Shown: positions 29,681-38,947 of the stretch, piece by piece
Position numbering within the stretch: position 1 is the first letter of the stretch
How the letters are laid out: each line of letters begins with the position of its first letter
Assembly: GCF_003258945.1 (NCBI RefSeq)
Contig: NZ_QLIX01000005.1
Location: 124,001-188,000 of the forward strand
Reading direction: 5' to 3'
Length of the DNA stretch: 64,000 nt
Origin: Roseicella frigidaeris
GTDB lineage: Bacteria; Pseudomonadota; Alphaproteobacteria; Acetobacterales; Acetobacteraceae
The notes under the pieces: model-generated
What the model was told of the DNA's origin: nothing
The model's database searches: none
The model's input: the letters and a program-made list of their open reading frames with translations, nothing else
Position numbers and translations under genes: made by a program

Positions 29681-32600
29681 ATGCCCCTCCACGTCGCCCT
29701 TCATCACCGCACCAGCTACCGCTACGACCGCGCCGTCACCCTCGGCCCGCAGACCATCCGGCTGCGGCCGGCGCCGCATGCCCGCACGCCGATCATCAGC
29801 TACGCGCTGAAGATCGAGCCGAAGCCGCATTTCCTCAACTGGATGCAGGACCCGCAGGGCAACCACCTGGCGCGCGTCGTCTTCCCCGAGCGGGTGACGC
29901 AGTTCAGCGTGGAGGTCGACCTCGTCGCCGACATGGCGACGATCAACCCCTTCGACTTCTTCCTCGAGCCCGAGGCCGAGACCTGGCCCTTCGCCTATGA
30001 CCCGGTGCTGGAGCAGGAGCTGGCGCCCTTCCGCAAGCTGGAGACGCCGGGCCCGCTGCTGCGGCAGTTCCTCGATGCCGTGCCGCGCGGCGAGCAGCGC
30101 ACGGTGGACATGCTGGTCGGCCTGAACCGCCAGGTACAGGAGCGGATCGCCTATGTCGTGCGGCTGGAGCCGGGCGTCTGGACGCCGGAGGAGACGCTCG
30201 GCCAGGGCCGCGGCTCCTGCCGCGACAGCGCCTGGCTGCTGGTGCAGATCCTGCGGCATCTCGGCTATGCCGCGCGCTTCGTCTCCGGCTACCTCATCCA
30301 GCTCGTCGCCGATGTGAAGCCGCTGGACGGGCCGGAAGGGCCGAGCGAGGACTTCACCGACCTGCATGCCTGGGCCGAGGTCTACCTTCCCGGCGCCGGC
30401 TGGGTCGGGCTCGACGCCACCTCCGGCCTGATGACCGGCGAGGGCCATATCCCGCTGGCCGCGACGCCGGAGCCGGTCTCGGCCGCGCCCATCACCGGCC
30501 TGGTCGAGAAGGCGGAGACCGAGTTCGGCTTCGCCATGTCGGTCACCCGGCTGCGCGAGACGCCGCGCGTCACCAAGCCCTATACCGAGCCGCAATGGCA
30601 GGACATCCTGGCGCGCGGCCGGGTGGTGGACGGCGCGCTGCGCGAGGGCGACCTCCGCCTGACCATGGGCGGCGAGCCGACCTTCATCGCCGCCGACGAC
30701 ATGGATGCGCCGGAATGGAACACCGCGGCGCTCGGCCCGACCAAGCGCGCCTATGCCGGCCGCCTGCTGCGCCGGCTGGCGCCGCTCTGGTCGCCCGGCG
30801 CGGCGCTGCAATACGCCATGGGCAAGCACTATCCGGGCGAGCAGCTTCCCCGTTGGGCGCTCTACTCGCATTGGCGGCGCGATGGCGAGCCGGTCTGGAA
30901 GAACCCCGAGCTCCTCGCCTCGGACGACGACACCGACACGGCGAGCGCGGCCGATGCCGCGCGCTTCGCCCGCCTCCTCGCCGAGCGGCTGCAGGTCGAT
31001 CCCGGGCTGGTCGCCCCGGCGCATGAGGACATCCACTACTATCTCTGGCGCGAGAAGCGCCTGCCGGCGAATGTCCTCGCCGAGGATGCCAGGCTGCAGG
31101 ACCCGCTGGAGCGGGCGCGGCTGGCCAGGGTCTTCGGCCAGGGTCTCGCCGCCGAGGTCGGCTCGGTGCTACCGATCCGGCGGGTGATGCAGGACGGCGT
31201 CCGGCGTTGGCAGGCCGGCCGCTGGTTCTTCCGCGGCGAGCATCTCTTCCTGGTCCCCGGCGACAGCCCGATCGGCTTCCGCCTGCCGCTCGACAGCCTG
31301 CCCTGGATGTCCGAGGCGGATGCGGCGCGCGTGCTGGAGACCGAGGCCGATCCCTTCGCGCCGGTCGCGCCGCTGCCGCCCCGCCAGGCCTTCGAGCGCT
31401 CCCGCGGCGGCAGCCCGGCCGCCGATGCGCAGCGCCTGATGCCGCAGGACCCGCGCCTCGGCATCGGCCGCGGCGACGGCGCCGGCCCGGCCCTGGGGGC
31501 GGAGCATTTCCGGCCGCAGCCGCAGGAGCTGCCGGTGGTCGGCCGCTCCGATCCCGGCGTGGTGCGCACCGCCCTCGCGGTCGAGGCGCGGGGCGGGCTG
31601 GTGCATGTCTTCCTCCCGCCGCTCTACGCCGCCGAGGACTGGCTCGACCTCGCCGCCGCCGTCGAGGCGACGGCCGAGGAGACCGGCCGCAAGGTGATCC
31701 TGGAAGGCTACCTGCCGCCGCGCGACGAGCGGATGCTGCATTTCTCCGTCACCCCCGATCCGGGCGTGATCGAGGTGAACATCCACCCCGCCAAATCCTG
31801 GCCGGAGATGGTGGAGCGCACCGAGCAGCTCTACGAGGAGGCGCGGCAGGTCGGGCTCTCGGCCGAGAAATTCATGCTCGACGGCCGCCATGTCGGCACC
31901 GGCGGCGGCAACCATGTGGTGATGGGCGGCGAGCGGCCGGCCGACAGCCCCTTCCTGCGCCGGCCGGACCTGCTGAAGAGCCTGCTCGGCTTCTGGCACA
32001 ACCATCCGAGCCTCTCCTACCTGTTCAGCGGCCTCTTCATCGGCCCGACCAGCCAGCATCCGCGGGTCGACGAGGCGCGGCAGGACGCGCTGGCCGATCT
32101 CGAGATCGCCTTCTCGAAGATCGCGCCCGGCGAGGAGATGCCGCCCTGGCTGACCGACCGGCTGTTCCGCAACATCCTGGCGGACATGACCGGCAACACC
32201 CACCGCACCGAGTTCTGCATCGACAAGATGTACGCGCCCGAGAGCAGCTCGGGCCGGCTCGGCCTGGTGGAGTACCGGGCGCTGGAGATGCCGCCGCATG
32301 CGCGGATGTCGGCGGCGCAGATGCTGCTGATGCGCAGCGCCCTCGCCGCCTTCTGGCGCACCCCCTATGACCGCCGCCTGGTCCGCTGGGGCACGCGGCT
32401 GCATGACGAGTTCATGCTGCCGCATTTCGTCGAGCAGGATTTCACCGACAGCCTGCGCGAGCTGGCCATGCTGGGCTTCCCGCTCGAGCCCGAATGGTTC
32501 GCGCCGCATCTGGAATTCCGCTTCCCGCGCATCGGCGAGGTGACCCTGCGCGGCATGGGCCTCGAGCTGCGGCATGCGCTGGAGCCCTGGCACGTGCTGG

Positions 32601-33064
32601 GCGAGGAGCCGGGCGGCGGCGGCACGGTGCGCTACGTGGACAGCAGCACCGAGCGGCTGCAGGCGCGCGTCAGCGGCTGGGTGGAGGAGCGCTTCGCCCT
32701 CGCCTGCAACGGCTGCGAGGTGCCGCTGACGCCCACCGAGACCGTGGGCGAGTTCGTCGGCGGCGTGCGCTTCAAGGCCTGGGACCCGCCCTCCGCCCTG
32801 CACCCGACCATCCGGGCGCAGTCGCCGCTGGTCTTCGACGTCTACGACCGCTGGACCGGCCGCAGCCTGGGCGGGCTGACGCATCACGTGGCGCATCCCG
32901 GCGGCCGCAATTACGAGACGCTGCCGGTCAACGCCAACGAGGCGGAGGCGCGCCGCCGCACCCGCTTCCAGCCCTTCGGCCATACGCCCGGGCCGATGCC
33001 GGCGCCGCGCCCGGTGCCGGCGAAGGAGGCGCCGCGTTCGCTCGACCTGCGCCGGGCGGGCTGA
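29681..33064 (+). CDS. Transglutaminase - DUF2126 fusion protein
   Basis: 1127 aa from the ATG at 29681. The N-terminal bacterial transglutaminase domain begins HHRTSYRYDRAV. Its papain-like triad is complete: Cys180 (GSCRD), His229 (DLHAW) and Asp245 (GLDATSG), so hydrolysis or transfer on amide bonds is plausible. From about residue 325 to the end runs the long DUF2126 region: GGEPTFIAADD, HVGTGGGNHVVMGG, FWHNHPSLSYLFSGLFIGPTSQ, EFCIDKMYAPE. Comparative work places DUF2126 among glutamine-synthetase-like carboxylate-amine ligases. One polypeptide could therefore both cut and form amide bonds. No signal peptide is seen. It begins a three-gene co-directional cassette. Confidence 0.9.
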   Translation: MPLHVALHHRTSYRYDRAVTLGPQTIRLRPAPHARTPIISYALKIEPKPHFLNWMQDPQGNHLARVVFPERVTQFSVEVDLVADMATINPFDFFLEPEAETWPFAYDPVLEQELAPFRKLETPGPLLRQFLDAVPRGEQRTVDMLVGLNRQVQERIAYVVRLEPGVWTPEETLGQGRGSCRDSAWLLVQILRHLGYAARFVSGYLIQLVADVKPLDGPEGPSEDFTDLHAWAEVYLPGAGWVGLDATSGLMTGEGHIPLAATPEPVSAAPITGLVEKAETEFGFAMSVTRLRETPRVTKPYTEPQWQDILARGRVVDGALREGDLRLTMGGEPTFIAADDMDAPEWNTAALGPTKRAYAGRLLRRLAPLWSPGAALQYAMGKHYPGEQLPRWALYSHWRRDGEPVWKNPELLASDDDTDTASAADAARFARLLAERLQVDPGLVAPAHEDIHYYLWREKRLPANVLAEDARLQDPLERARLARVFGQGLAAEVGSVLPIRRVMQDGVRRWQAGRWFFRGEHLFLVPGDSPIGFRLPLDSLPWMSEADAARVLETEADPFAPVAPLPPRQAFERSRGGSPAADAQRLMPQDPRLGIGRGDGAGPALGAEHFRPQPQELPVVGRSDPGVVRTALAVEARGGLVHVFLPPLYAAEDWLDLAAAVEATAEETGRKVILEGYLPPRDERMLHFSVTPDPGVIEVNIHPAKSWPEMVERTEQLYEEARQVGLSAEKFMLDGRHVGTGGGNHVVMGGERPADSPFLRRPDLLKSLLGFWHNHPSLSYLFSGLFIGPTSQHPRVDEARQDALADLEIAFSKIAPGEEMPPWLTDRLFRNILADMTGNTHRTEFCIDKMYAPESSSGRLGLVEYRALEMPPHARMSAAQMLLMRSALAAFWRTPYDRRLVRWGTRLHDEFMLPHFVEQDFTDSLRELAMLGFPLEPEWFAPHLEFRFPRIGEVTLRGMGLELRHALEPWHVLGEEPGGGGTVRYVDSSTERLQARVSGWVEERFALACNGCEVPLTPTETVGEFVGGVRFKAWDPPSALHPTIRAQSPLVFDVYDRWTGRSLGGLTHHVAHPGGRNYETLPVNANEAEARRRTRFQPFGHTPGPMPAPRPVPAKEAPRSLDLRRAG

Positions 33065-33151
33065 ACCGGCCCGACGACGCGCCCGCCCTGTCTGCGGCGG
33101 GCGCCTTCCCCCCTCGCTTCGTCCCGGCAGCCATGGCATCACGGTCGGTGC

Positions 33152-35674
33152 ATGTCAGATCCTGCTCCGCTCGATGAGATGGTGGATGGCGCCGGCGGCA
33201 TCCGCCCCCACTGGAGCGGGCTGCTCGGCGCCCTCTCGACGCTCGGCCGCGGCGAGCTAGCCACGCGCGCGGCGCTGCTCGACCGGCATTTCCTCGAGGA
33301 GGGGGCGACGAGCCTCCTCCCCGGTCCGCCCGACAGGCCGGACTGGCGCTGCGACCCGGTGCCGCTCATGCTGCCCCCGGGCGAGTTCGACGCCCTGGCC
33401 AAGGGCCTCGCCCAGCGGGCCAGCCTGCTCGAGGCGGTGCTGCAGGATGTCTATGGGCCGCAGCGGCTCCTCGCCGAGGGGGTGCTGCCGCCGGCCCTGG
33501 TCTATGCCAACCCGGCCTTCCTGCGCTCCTGCCGCGCCCCCGCCGGGACGCGGCAGGGCCCGCTGCTGCATCTCTACGCCGCCGACCTGCTGCGCGCCCC
33601 GGATGGCGGCTGGCGGGTGCTCGCCGACCGCACCGCCGGCCCGACCGGCCTCGCCCATGTGCTGGAGAACCGCCGGGCCCTCTCGCGCACCCTGCCGGAG
33701 CTGATCCGGGCGCGGCAGGTGCGGCGGCACGGCCCCTTCTTCGATATCTGGCAGGATGCGCTGCAGCGCCTGGCGCCGCCCGGCGCCGCCGGCCGCAACC
33801 CGGGCGTCGCCATGCTCACCGGCGGCCATGCCAGCCCGCACTGGTACGAGCACGTCATCCTCTCCCGCCGCCTCTCCTGCGCCCTGGTCGAGGGCGGCGA
33901 CCTGACGGTGCGCGACGGCTCCCTCTTCCTGAAGACCCTGGGCGGGCTGCAGCCGGTCGACGTGCTGCTGCGCCGGCTGGACGGGCGGCAGATGGACCCG
34001 CTGGAGGGCGACCAGAGCCCCTCGCACGGCGTCGCCGGCCTGCTGGACGCGGCCCGGTCGGGCTCCGTCCGCATCGTCAACGACCCCGGCGCCGGCTTCG
34101 CCGAGGCGCCGGCGCTCGCCGCCTTCCTCGCCGGCCTCGCGCCCCGGCTGCTCGGCGAGCCGCTGCGCCTGGCCGATGCCCGCACCCTCTGGCTGGGCGA
34201 CCCCGGGGTGCGGGAGCAGGTCCTCGGCTCCCTGGAGCGCTGGCTGGTCCGCCGTGCCGTGGACGGCACGGTGCACTCGGTCACCGCCGGGGCGCTGCCC
34301 GAGGCGGGACGCGCCGATCTCGCCCGGCGCATCCGCGCCACGCCCGAGGAATACGTCGTCTCCGAGCGGTTGCCGGCCTCGGTCGCCCCCTGCGCCGGGC
34401 CGGAGGGGCTGGAGCCGCGGCCGATCATCCTGCGGCTCTTCCTGGTGCATGACGGCCAGCGCTGGCAGGCGCTGCAGGGCGGCCTCGCCCGGGCCCTGGC
34501 CGCGCCCGACCCCGGCACCGGCGCCCGCCCGGGCATGCGCTTCAGCAAGGATGTCTGGGTGCCGCTGGAGGAGCCGGCGGAGATGCAGGGGCCGCCCCAG
34601 GCCAGCATCCGCGCCCTGCCGATCCGCCGCGGCACCGGCGACATCCCGAGCCGGGTGGCCGATAATTTCTTCTGGCTCGGCCGCTACCTGGAGCGGCTGG
34701 AGACCGCGGCGCGGCTGCTGCGGGCGAGCGCGGCGCGCCTCGCCACCAGCAACCCGAACCCGCGCGAGCTGGCCGAGCTGCGGAGCCTCGCCGCCTGCCT
34801 GGTCCGCGCCGAGCTGCTGGGCTGGGAGACGGCGCGGGAGATCGGCACCGTGCCGGTCACCCGGGCGCTGCTGCGGGCGGTGCGCGAGCGCGGCCGGCTG
34901 CCGGGGCTGCTGAGCCAGGTCGGGCGCCTCGCCGAGCTGCTGCGCGACCGGCTGACGGAGGAGATGCATCTCGCGCTCAACCGCGGCCTGCGCCAGCTCG
35001 CCGAGGAATTCCGCGCCGTCCCCACCGGCCGGGAGGAGGCGCGCAACCTCGATGCGCTCGGCCATGCCAGCGCCGCGGTGCTCGCCTTCGGCGCCACCCT
35101 CGGCGGGCTCGCCGCCGAGAACATGGTGCGCGGCGGCGGCCGCCTCTTCCTCGATCTCGGCCGGCGGGTGGAGCGGGCGCAGGCGATCGCCGCCGAGCTC
35201 GATCGGGTGCTCGACCAGCCCGGCGCCGCGGCGCAGCCGGCGCGGCTGGAGCCGGGGCTGCGCCTCGCCCTCGAGCTGCGGGATTCCGTCATCACCTATC
35301 GCAGCCGCTACCTCACCGTGCTGCAGCCGGCGCCGGTGCTCGACCTGGTGCTGGCCGACGAGGGCAACCCGCGCGGCCTCGCCTTCCAGCTCGCGGCGGC
35401 GCGGGACATGCTGGCCGATCTCGAGGGCGAGGCGGCCGGGCCGCTCGCGCGGCTGGCGCAATCCCTGCTGGAGGAGACCCGGGCGATGGTGCGGGAGGTG
35501 GCGGAGGCGCCGTCGCAGGCGGAGGCGGCGCTGCGGCTGCGGCCGCGCCTCGCGGCGATGGAGAGGGACGTCGCCGGGCTCTCCAACCGCATCGCGCGGC
35601 GCTGGTTCGCGCTGCTGCCGGCCCCGCACAGCCTCGGCCCCGCCCCGGCCATCCGGATGCGTGGCGCGGCGTGA
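33152..35674 (+). CDS. Circularly permuted ATP-grasp - alpha-E fusion protein
   Basis: 840 aa. The N-terminal half (about residues 60-490) matches the circularly permuted ATP-grasp family, with DVYGPQRLLAEGVLPPALVYANP, LADRTAGPTGLAHVLENR, LTGGHASPHWYEHVILSRRL and IVNDPGAGFAEAPAL. This suggests ATP-dependent amide formation. The alpha-helical alpha-E domain starts at SRVADNFFWLGRYLERLETAARLLR (about 497 onward) and fills the rest. Many genomes encode these as two adjacent genes; here they are one protein. There is an 87-base gap from the DUF2126 gene, and its stop overlaps the next gene by GTGA, pointing to translational coupling. Confidence 0.9.
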   Translation: MSDPAPLDEMVDGAGGIRPHWSGLLGALSTLGRGELATRAALLDRHFLEEGATSLLPGPPDRPDWRCDPVPLMLPPGEFDALAKGLAQRASLLEAVLQDVYGPQRLLAEGVLPPALVYANPAFLRSCRAPAGTRQGPLLHLYAADLLRAPDGGWRVLADRTAGPTGLAHVLENRRALSRTLPELIRARQVRRHGPFFDIWQDALQRLAPPGAAGRNPGVAMLTGGHASPHWYEHVILSRRLSCALVEGGDLTVRDGSLFLKTLGGLQPVDVLLRRLDGRQMDPLEGDQSPSHGVAGLLDAARSGSVRIVNDPGAGFAEAPALAAFLAGLAPRLLGEPLRLADARTLWLGDPGVREQVLGSLERWLVRRAVDGTVHSVTAGALPEAGRADLARRIRATPEEYVVSERLPASVAPCAGPEGLEPRPIILRLFLVHDGQRWQALQGGLARALAAPDPGTGARPGMRFSKDVWVPLEEPAEMQGPPQASIRALPIRRGTGDIPSRVADNFFWLGRYLERLETAARLLRASAARLATSNPNPRELAELRSLAACLVRAELLGWETAREIGTVPVTRALLRAVRERGRLPGLLSQVGRLAELLRDRLTEEMHLALNRGLRQLAEEFRAVPTGREEARNLDALGHASAAVLAFGATLGGLAAENMVRGGGRLFLDLGRRVERAQAIAAELDRVLDQPGAAAQPARLEPGLRLALELRDSVITYRSRYLTVLQPAPVLDLVLADEGNPRGLAFQLAAARDMLADLEGEAAGPLARLAQSLLEETRAMVREVAEAPSQAEAALRLRPRLAAMERDVAGLSNRIARRWFALLPAPHSLGPAPAIRMRGAA

Positions 35675-36579
35675 TCTACCGGGTCCGCCATACCACCCGC
35701 TACGCCTATGGCAGCACGGTGGATCTCGCGGCGCATATGCTGCACCTGACGCCGCGCGCCCTGCCCTATCAGCGGCTGCGCTCGGCCAGCCTCACCAGCC
35801 TGCCCGCGGCGGCGCGGCGGCGCGACGGGCTCGACCATTTCGGCAACGCCGTGACCTGGCTGTTCATCGACGCGCCGCACGACCTGTTCGAGGTGACGGC
35901 GGAGGCCGAGGTCGAGGTGCGCTACCCCGCGCCGCCCGCGCCGGAGGCGACGCCGGCCTGGGAGCAGGTGCGCGAGGGCGCCCGCGCCGGCGGGCCGGGC
36001 GCCTGGCAGGCGGCGGAATACCGCTTCGACAGCCCGATGTGCCCGGCGGTGGCCGCGGCCGGGACCTATGTCGCCGAGAGCTTCCCGCCCGGCCGCCCCA
36101 TCCTCGCCGGGCTGCTGGAGCTGAACGGGCGCATCCGCGCCGATTTCCGCTTCCGCGCCGGCGTCACCGACCTCTCGACCCGGGTGGCCGAGGTGCTGCG
36201 CCGCCGCGAGGGCGTCTGCCAGGACTTCACCCATCTGATGATCAGCGGGCTGCGCGCCATCGGGCTGCCGGCGCGCTACATCTCGGGCTATATCCGCACC
36301 CGCCCGCCGCCGGGCCAGCCGCGCCGGCGCGGCGCCGACCAGAGCCATGCCTGGGTCGGCGCCTGGCTCGGCCCGGCCGATGGCTGGGTGGAGCTCGACC
36401 CGACCAACGGCGTGGTGGTGCAGGAGGAGCATGTCGTGCTCGGCTGGGGCCGCGACTACGGCGATATCAGCCCGGTGCGCGGCGTCATGCTCGGCGGCGG
36501 CGACCACGGCCTCTCGATCGGCGTCGATCTCGAGCCGGTGGAGGAGGCGGCGGCGCCGGCGGCGGGCGTCCAGGGCTGA
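35671..36579 (+). CDS. Second transglutaminase-like protein of the cassette
   Basis: 302 aa, starting with GTG at 35671 and overlapping the previous stop (GTGA). It begins IYRVRHTTRYAYGSTVDLAAH, the bacterial transglutaminase N-terminal domain. A full catalytic triad follows: Cys183 (GVCQDFTH), His226 (QSHAW) and Asp243 (ELDPTNG). The C-terminus has DYGDISPVRGVMLGGG, typical of the stand-alone transglutaminase encoded with alpha-E genes. No export signal is seen, so it should act in the cytoplasm with the two ligase-like proteins. A proteasome-like Anbu peptidase gene, often found with this set, is absent next door. Confidence 0.92.
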   Translation: MIYRVRHTTRYAYGSTVDLAAHMLHLTPRALPYQRLRSASLTSLPAAARRRDGLDHFGNAVTWLFIDAPHDLFEVTAEAEVEVRYPAPPAPEATPAWEQVREGARAGGPGAWQAAEYRFDSPMCPAVAAAGTYVAESFPPGRPILAGLLELNGRIRADFRFRAGVTDLSTRVAEVLRRREGVCQDFTHLMISGLRAIGLPARYISGYIRTRPPPGQPRRRGADQSHAWVGAWLGPADGWVELDPTNGVVVQEEHVVLGWGRDYGDISPVRGVMLGGGDHGLSIGVDLEPVEEAAAPAAGVQG

Positions 36580-36695
36580 ACGCCCTTGCGTCGCCGGTCT
36601 CCGCGTTTCCCCCTCTTACGAACGGCCGTTGCTGGTGACCCATCAACGGCCCCTCCGTCGCCGGGCGGTTTGCTCCGCAACCCTTGGCACCGCGC

Positions 36696-36775
36696 CGTCG
36701 CGCCGTCAGGCGCGCCTGACGGCGCGACGCGCGGCGCCCGTTCGGGCGCTCGGCAGGAATGGACCATTCCTGCCG
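36696..36775. repeat. Tandem hairpin repeat (family B), copy 1
   Basis: Three hairpins in a row: a 34-base perfect palindrome at 36696-36729 (half-site CGTCGCGCCGTCAGGCG), GCGCCCG-TT-CGGGCGC at 36734-36749, and CGGCAGGAATGG-A-CCATTCCTGCCG at 36751-36775. It lies in the 217-base gap between the convergent transglutaminase and MFS genes. A related element in inverted orientation occurs at 40079-40219. The hairpins could end transcription from either side, but no T-runs follow. Confidence 0.88.
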
Positions 36776-36781
36776 TTCGTA

Positions 36782-36804
36782 TCAGGCGATCACGCCCTAT
36801 CGCG
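36782..36804. repeat. Short repeat overlapping the MFS stop codon
   Basis: This 23-base segment matches 58674-58696 with one difference (GATCACGCCCTATCGCG here, GATCACGCTCTATCGCG there). In both places it covers the last Arg codon and TAG stop of a minus-strand gene. It looks like the end piece of the larger composite repeat seen in full at 58.6 kb. Confidence 0.75.
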
Positions 36805-38314
36805 CCGCCCGCACCGGCCCGCGCGCCAGCATCACCAGCAGGATCGCCAGCGCCGAGACCGCCATGTAGAGGCCGAAGGCGTTGAGATAGCCGATCATCG
36901 CCGCCTGCCGCTCGACCTCGCGCGCCAGCCGCGCCAGCGCCTCCGGCGTCTCGAGGCTCCAGCCGCCCATCGCGTCGGGCAGGCCGAGCGCGCGGTTGGC
37001 GGGCGAGACCTGCTCCGTCATCCGGCTGTAATTGGCGGTGGTGGAGCGGACGATCTCGGTCACGCTGGCCGAGATGAACAGGCTCGATCCCAGGTTGCGC
37101 AGCAGGTGGAAGACCGACATCGCCTCGGCGGTGTAGCGGGTGTCGAGGGTGCGGAAGGTCAGCACCGTCAGCGGCACCCAGATGACGCCGACGGCGACGC
37201 CCTGCAGCACGGCGTTCAGCCGCAGCGTGTCGACATCGACATTGAGGTCGAGGCTCATCAGCCAGAGGCCGGAGACCACCAGCAGCCCGAAGCCGAGGCT
37301 CATGCCGATCCGCGGATCGAGCCGGCCGATCACCAGCGTGCTGCCGAAGCCGATGACGCCGCCGATGCCGCGATAGCCGACGATCTGGCCGATGATGCTG
37401 TCCGGATAGCCGGCATAGGATTGCAGCAGGGTCGGCAGCAGCACGATCGGGGTGAAATTGACCATCCCGTAGATCAGCACCAGCGCCAGGCCGATGGCGT
37501 AATTGCGGTCGAGCAGCAGGCGCAGGTTGAGGAAGGGCCGCTCGGTCGTCAGCGAATGCGCCAGGAAGATCCAGAAGGCGAGCGCGGCGATGCCCGCCTC
37601 GACGATGATCTCCCGGCTCTCGAACCAGTCGAGCCGCTGGCCGCGCGAGAAGACGAGCTGCAGGCAGGCGATCGCCGTGGCCAGGGCGAGGAAGCCGATC
37701 CAGTCCATCGGCACCCGCGCCGCGGGGCGGTCGCGCGGCAGCACCAGCCATTGCGCGAGCCCGGCCAGCAGCCCGGCCGGGATGATCATGTAGAAGGCCC
37801 AGCGCCAGTTGTGGCTCTCGGCCAGCATGCCGCCGAAGACCGGGCCGATCACCGGGCCGAGCACCACCGTCATGCCGAAGATGGAGCTGACCAGCCCCGC
37901 CTGCCGCCGCGGGAAGCTGTCGAGCACGATGGCGTTCGAGAGCGGCACCACCGGCGCGCCGATGCCGCCCTGCAGCACGCGCCAGAGCACCAGCGCCTCC
38001 AGGCTCTCCGCCTGGCCGCAGAGCCAGGTCGCCAGCGTCGAGCCCAGCACCCCGGTCAGCATCACCCGCCGCCGGCCGAAGCGGGCGGCGAGGAAGCCGC
38101 TGGTCGGCGTGGCGATGGCGGTGGCGAGGATGTTGAAGGTGGTGGTCCAGGCGATCTCGTCCGGCGTCGCCGCCATGCTTCCCTGCATCTGCGGCAGCAG
38201 GGTCGAGGCGACGAGCAGCGTCGTCGCGTAGAGGGTCGAGCCCAGCACCACCGCCGCCAGGATGAGCACCCGGCGCAGCACCGGCAGTTCGTCGGCCTCA
38301 GGCCGGTCGGACAT
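36797..38314 (-). CDS. DHA2-family MFS drug efflux transporter (EmrB-like)
   Basis: 505 aa from the ATG at 38314. A 14-TM major facilitator of the EmrB/QacA type. Motif A is recognisable in SGFLAARFGRRRVMLTGV, motif C in GMTVVLGPVIGPVFGGMLAES, and many hydrophobic helices follow in series. EmrB works with a membrane-fusion protein EmrA to export drugs or toxic acids by proton antiport. The EmrA-like gene lies on the other side of a divergent MarR-type regulator, so the pump is encoded in two transcripts sharing one control region (38315-38461). Its 3' end runs into a shared short repeat. Confidence 0.92.
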   Translation of the reverse strand: MSDRPEADELPVLRRVLILAAVVLGSTLYATTLLVASTLLPQMQGSMAATPDEIAWTTTFNILATAIATPTSGFLAARFGRRRVMLTGVLGSTLATWLCGQAESLEALVLWRVLQGGIGAPVVPLSNAIVLDSFPRRQAGLVSSIFGMTVVLGPVIGPVFGGMLAESHNWRWAFYMIIPAGLLAGLAQWLVLPRDRPAARVPMDWIGFLALATAIACLQLVFSRGQRLDWFESREIIVEAGIAALAFWIFLAHSLTTERPFLNLRLLLDRNYAIGLALVLIYGMVNFTPIVLLPTLLQSYAGYPDSIIGQIVGYRGIGGVIGFGSTLVIGRLDPRIGMSLGFGLLVVSGLWLMSLDLNVDVDTLRLNAVLQGVAVGVIWVPLTVLTFRTLDTRYTAEAMSVFHLLRNLGSSLFISASVTEIVRSTTANYSRMTEQVSPANRALGLPDAMGGWSLETPEALARLAREVERQAAMIGYLNAFGLYMAVSALAILLVMLARGPVRAAR

Positions 38315-38363
38315 GGGAGGGCGCGGGGCGGGAAGGGTCGAAGGGCATGACGAACCTGTAACC

Positions 38364-38402
38364 TTGACGAAAGTCTGCCGGGTGATGTTGAGTTGGGCAA
38401 CA
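38364..38402 (+). promoter_or_regulatory. Candidate promoter and MarR operator between emrB-like and marR-emrA-like genes
   Basis: TTGACG at 38364-38369 fits the alphaproteobacterial -35. Just downstream is the inverted repeat TGTTG-N7-CAACA (38386-38402), a size and spacing common for MarR-family operators. The -10 would lie within the inverted repeat, so binding would block transcription. This is an inference from sequence only. Confidence 0.4.
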
Positions 38403-38461
38403 ATCCGTGGCGCGCACGACCACGCGATGCCGGGCCAGCCCCGGCCCCCGGGAGACGTTCC

Positions 38462-38947
38462 TTGCCCCAGCAGGAGGATCGCCGGCAGATCGGCTTCCTG
38501 ATCGCCGACGTGGCGCGGCTGATGCGCGCGAGCTTCGACCGGCGGGTGCGCCGGATCGGCCTCACCCGCTCGCAATGGCTGGTGCTCAGCCAGCTGCACC
38601 GGCACCCCGGCATCAGCCAGTCCGAGCTCGCCGAGATGCTGGAGGTCGAGCGGGCGACGGCCGGGCGGATGATCGACCGGATGGAGCGCCGCGCCTGGCT
38701 GGTGCGCCGGCCCGACCCGGACGACCGGCGCGTCAACCGCCTCTACCTCACCGCGGCGGCGGAGCGGGTGCAGGCGGAGATGGGCCGCATCGCCGAGGCG
38801 CTGCTCGACGACGCCATGGCCTGCCTCGACGAGGGCGAGCGCGAGGCGCTGACCGGGATGATGGAGCGGGTGAAGGCGCAGCTCCTCGATCTCGGGGCGC
38901 GGCGGGCCGCGGCCCCGGCGGCCGAGCGGCCGGCCGCGGCCCCATGA
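38462..38947 (+). CDS. MarR-family transcriptional regulator
   Basis: 161 aa if it starts with TTG at 38462, preceded by GGGAGA; a TTG at 38393 gives 184 aa but would lie in the putative operator. The winged-helix core is clear: RKxGL-type RRIGLTRSQWLVLSQLHRHPGISQSELAEMLEVERATAGRMIDRMERRAWL and the wing RRPDPDDRRVNRLYLT. The Ala/Pro-rich C-terminus is likely disordered. It overlaps the EmrA-like gene by ATGA and is divergent from the EmrB-like gene, as expected of a local repressor that is lifted by the pump's substrates. Confidence 0.88.
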   Translation: MPQQEDRRQIGFLIADVARLMRASFDRRVRRIGLTRSQWLVLSQLHRHPGISQSELAEMLEVERATAGRMIDRMERRAWLVRRPDPDDRRVNRLYLTAAAERVQAEMGRIAEALLDDAMACLDEGEREALTGMMERVKAQLLDLGARRAAAPAAERPAAAP

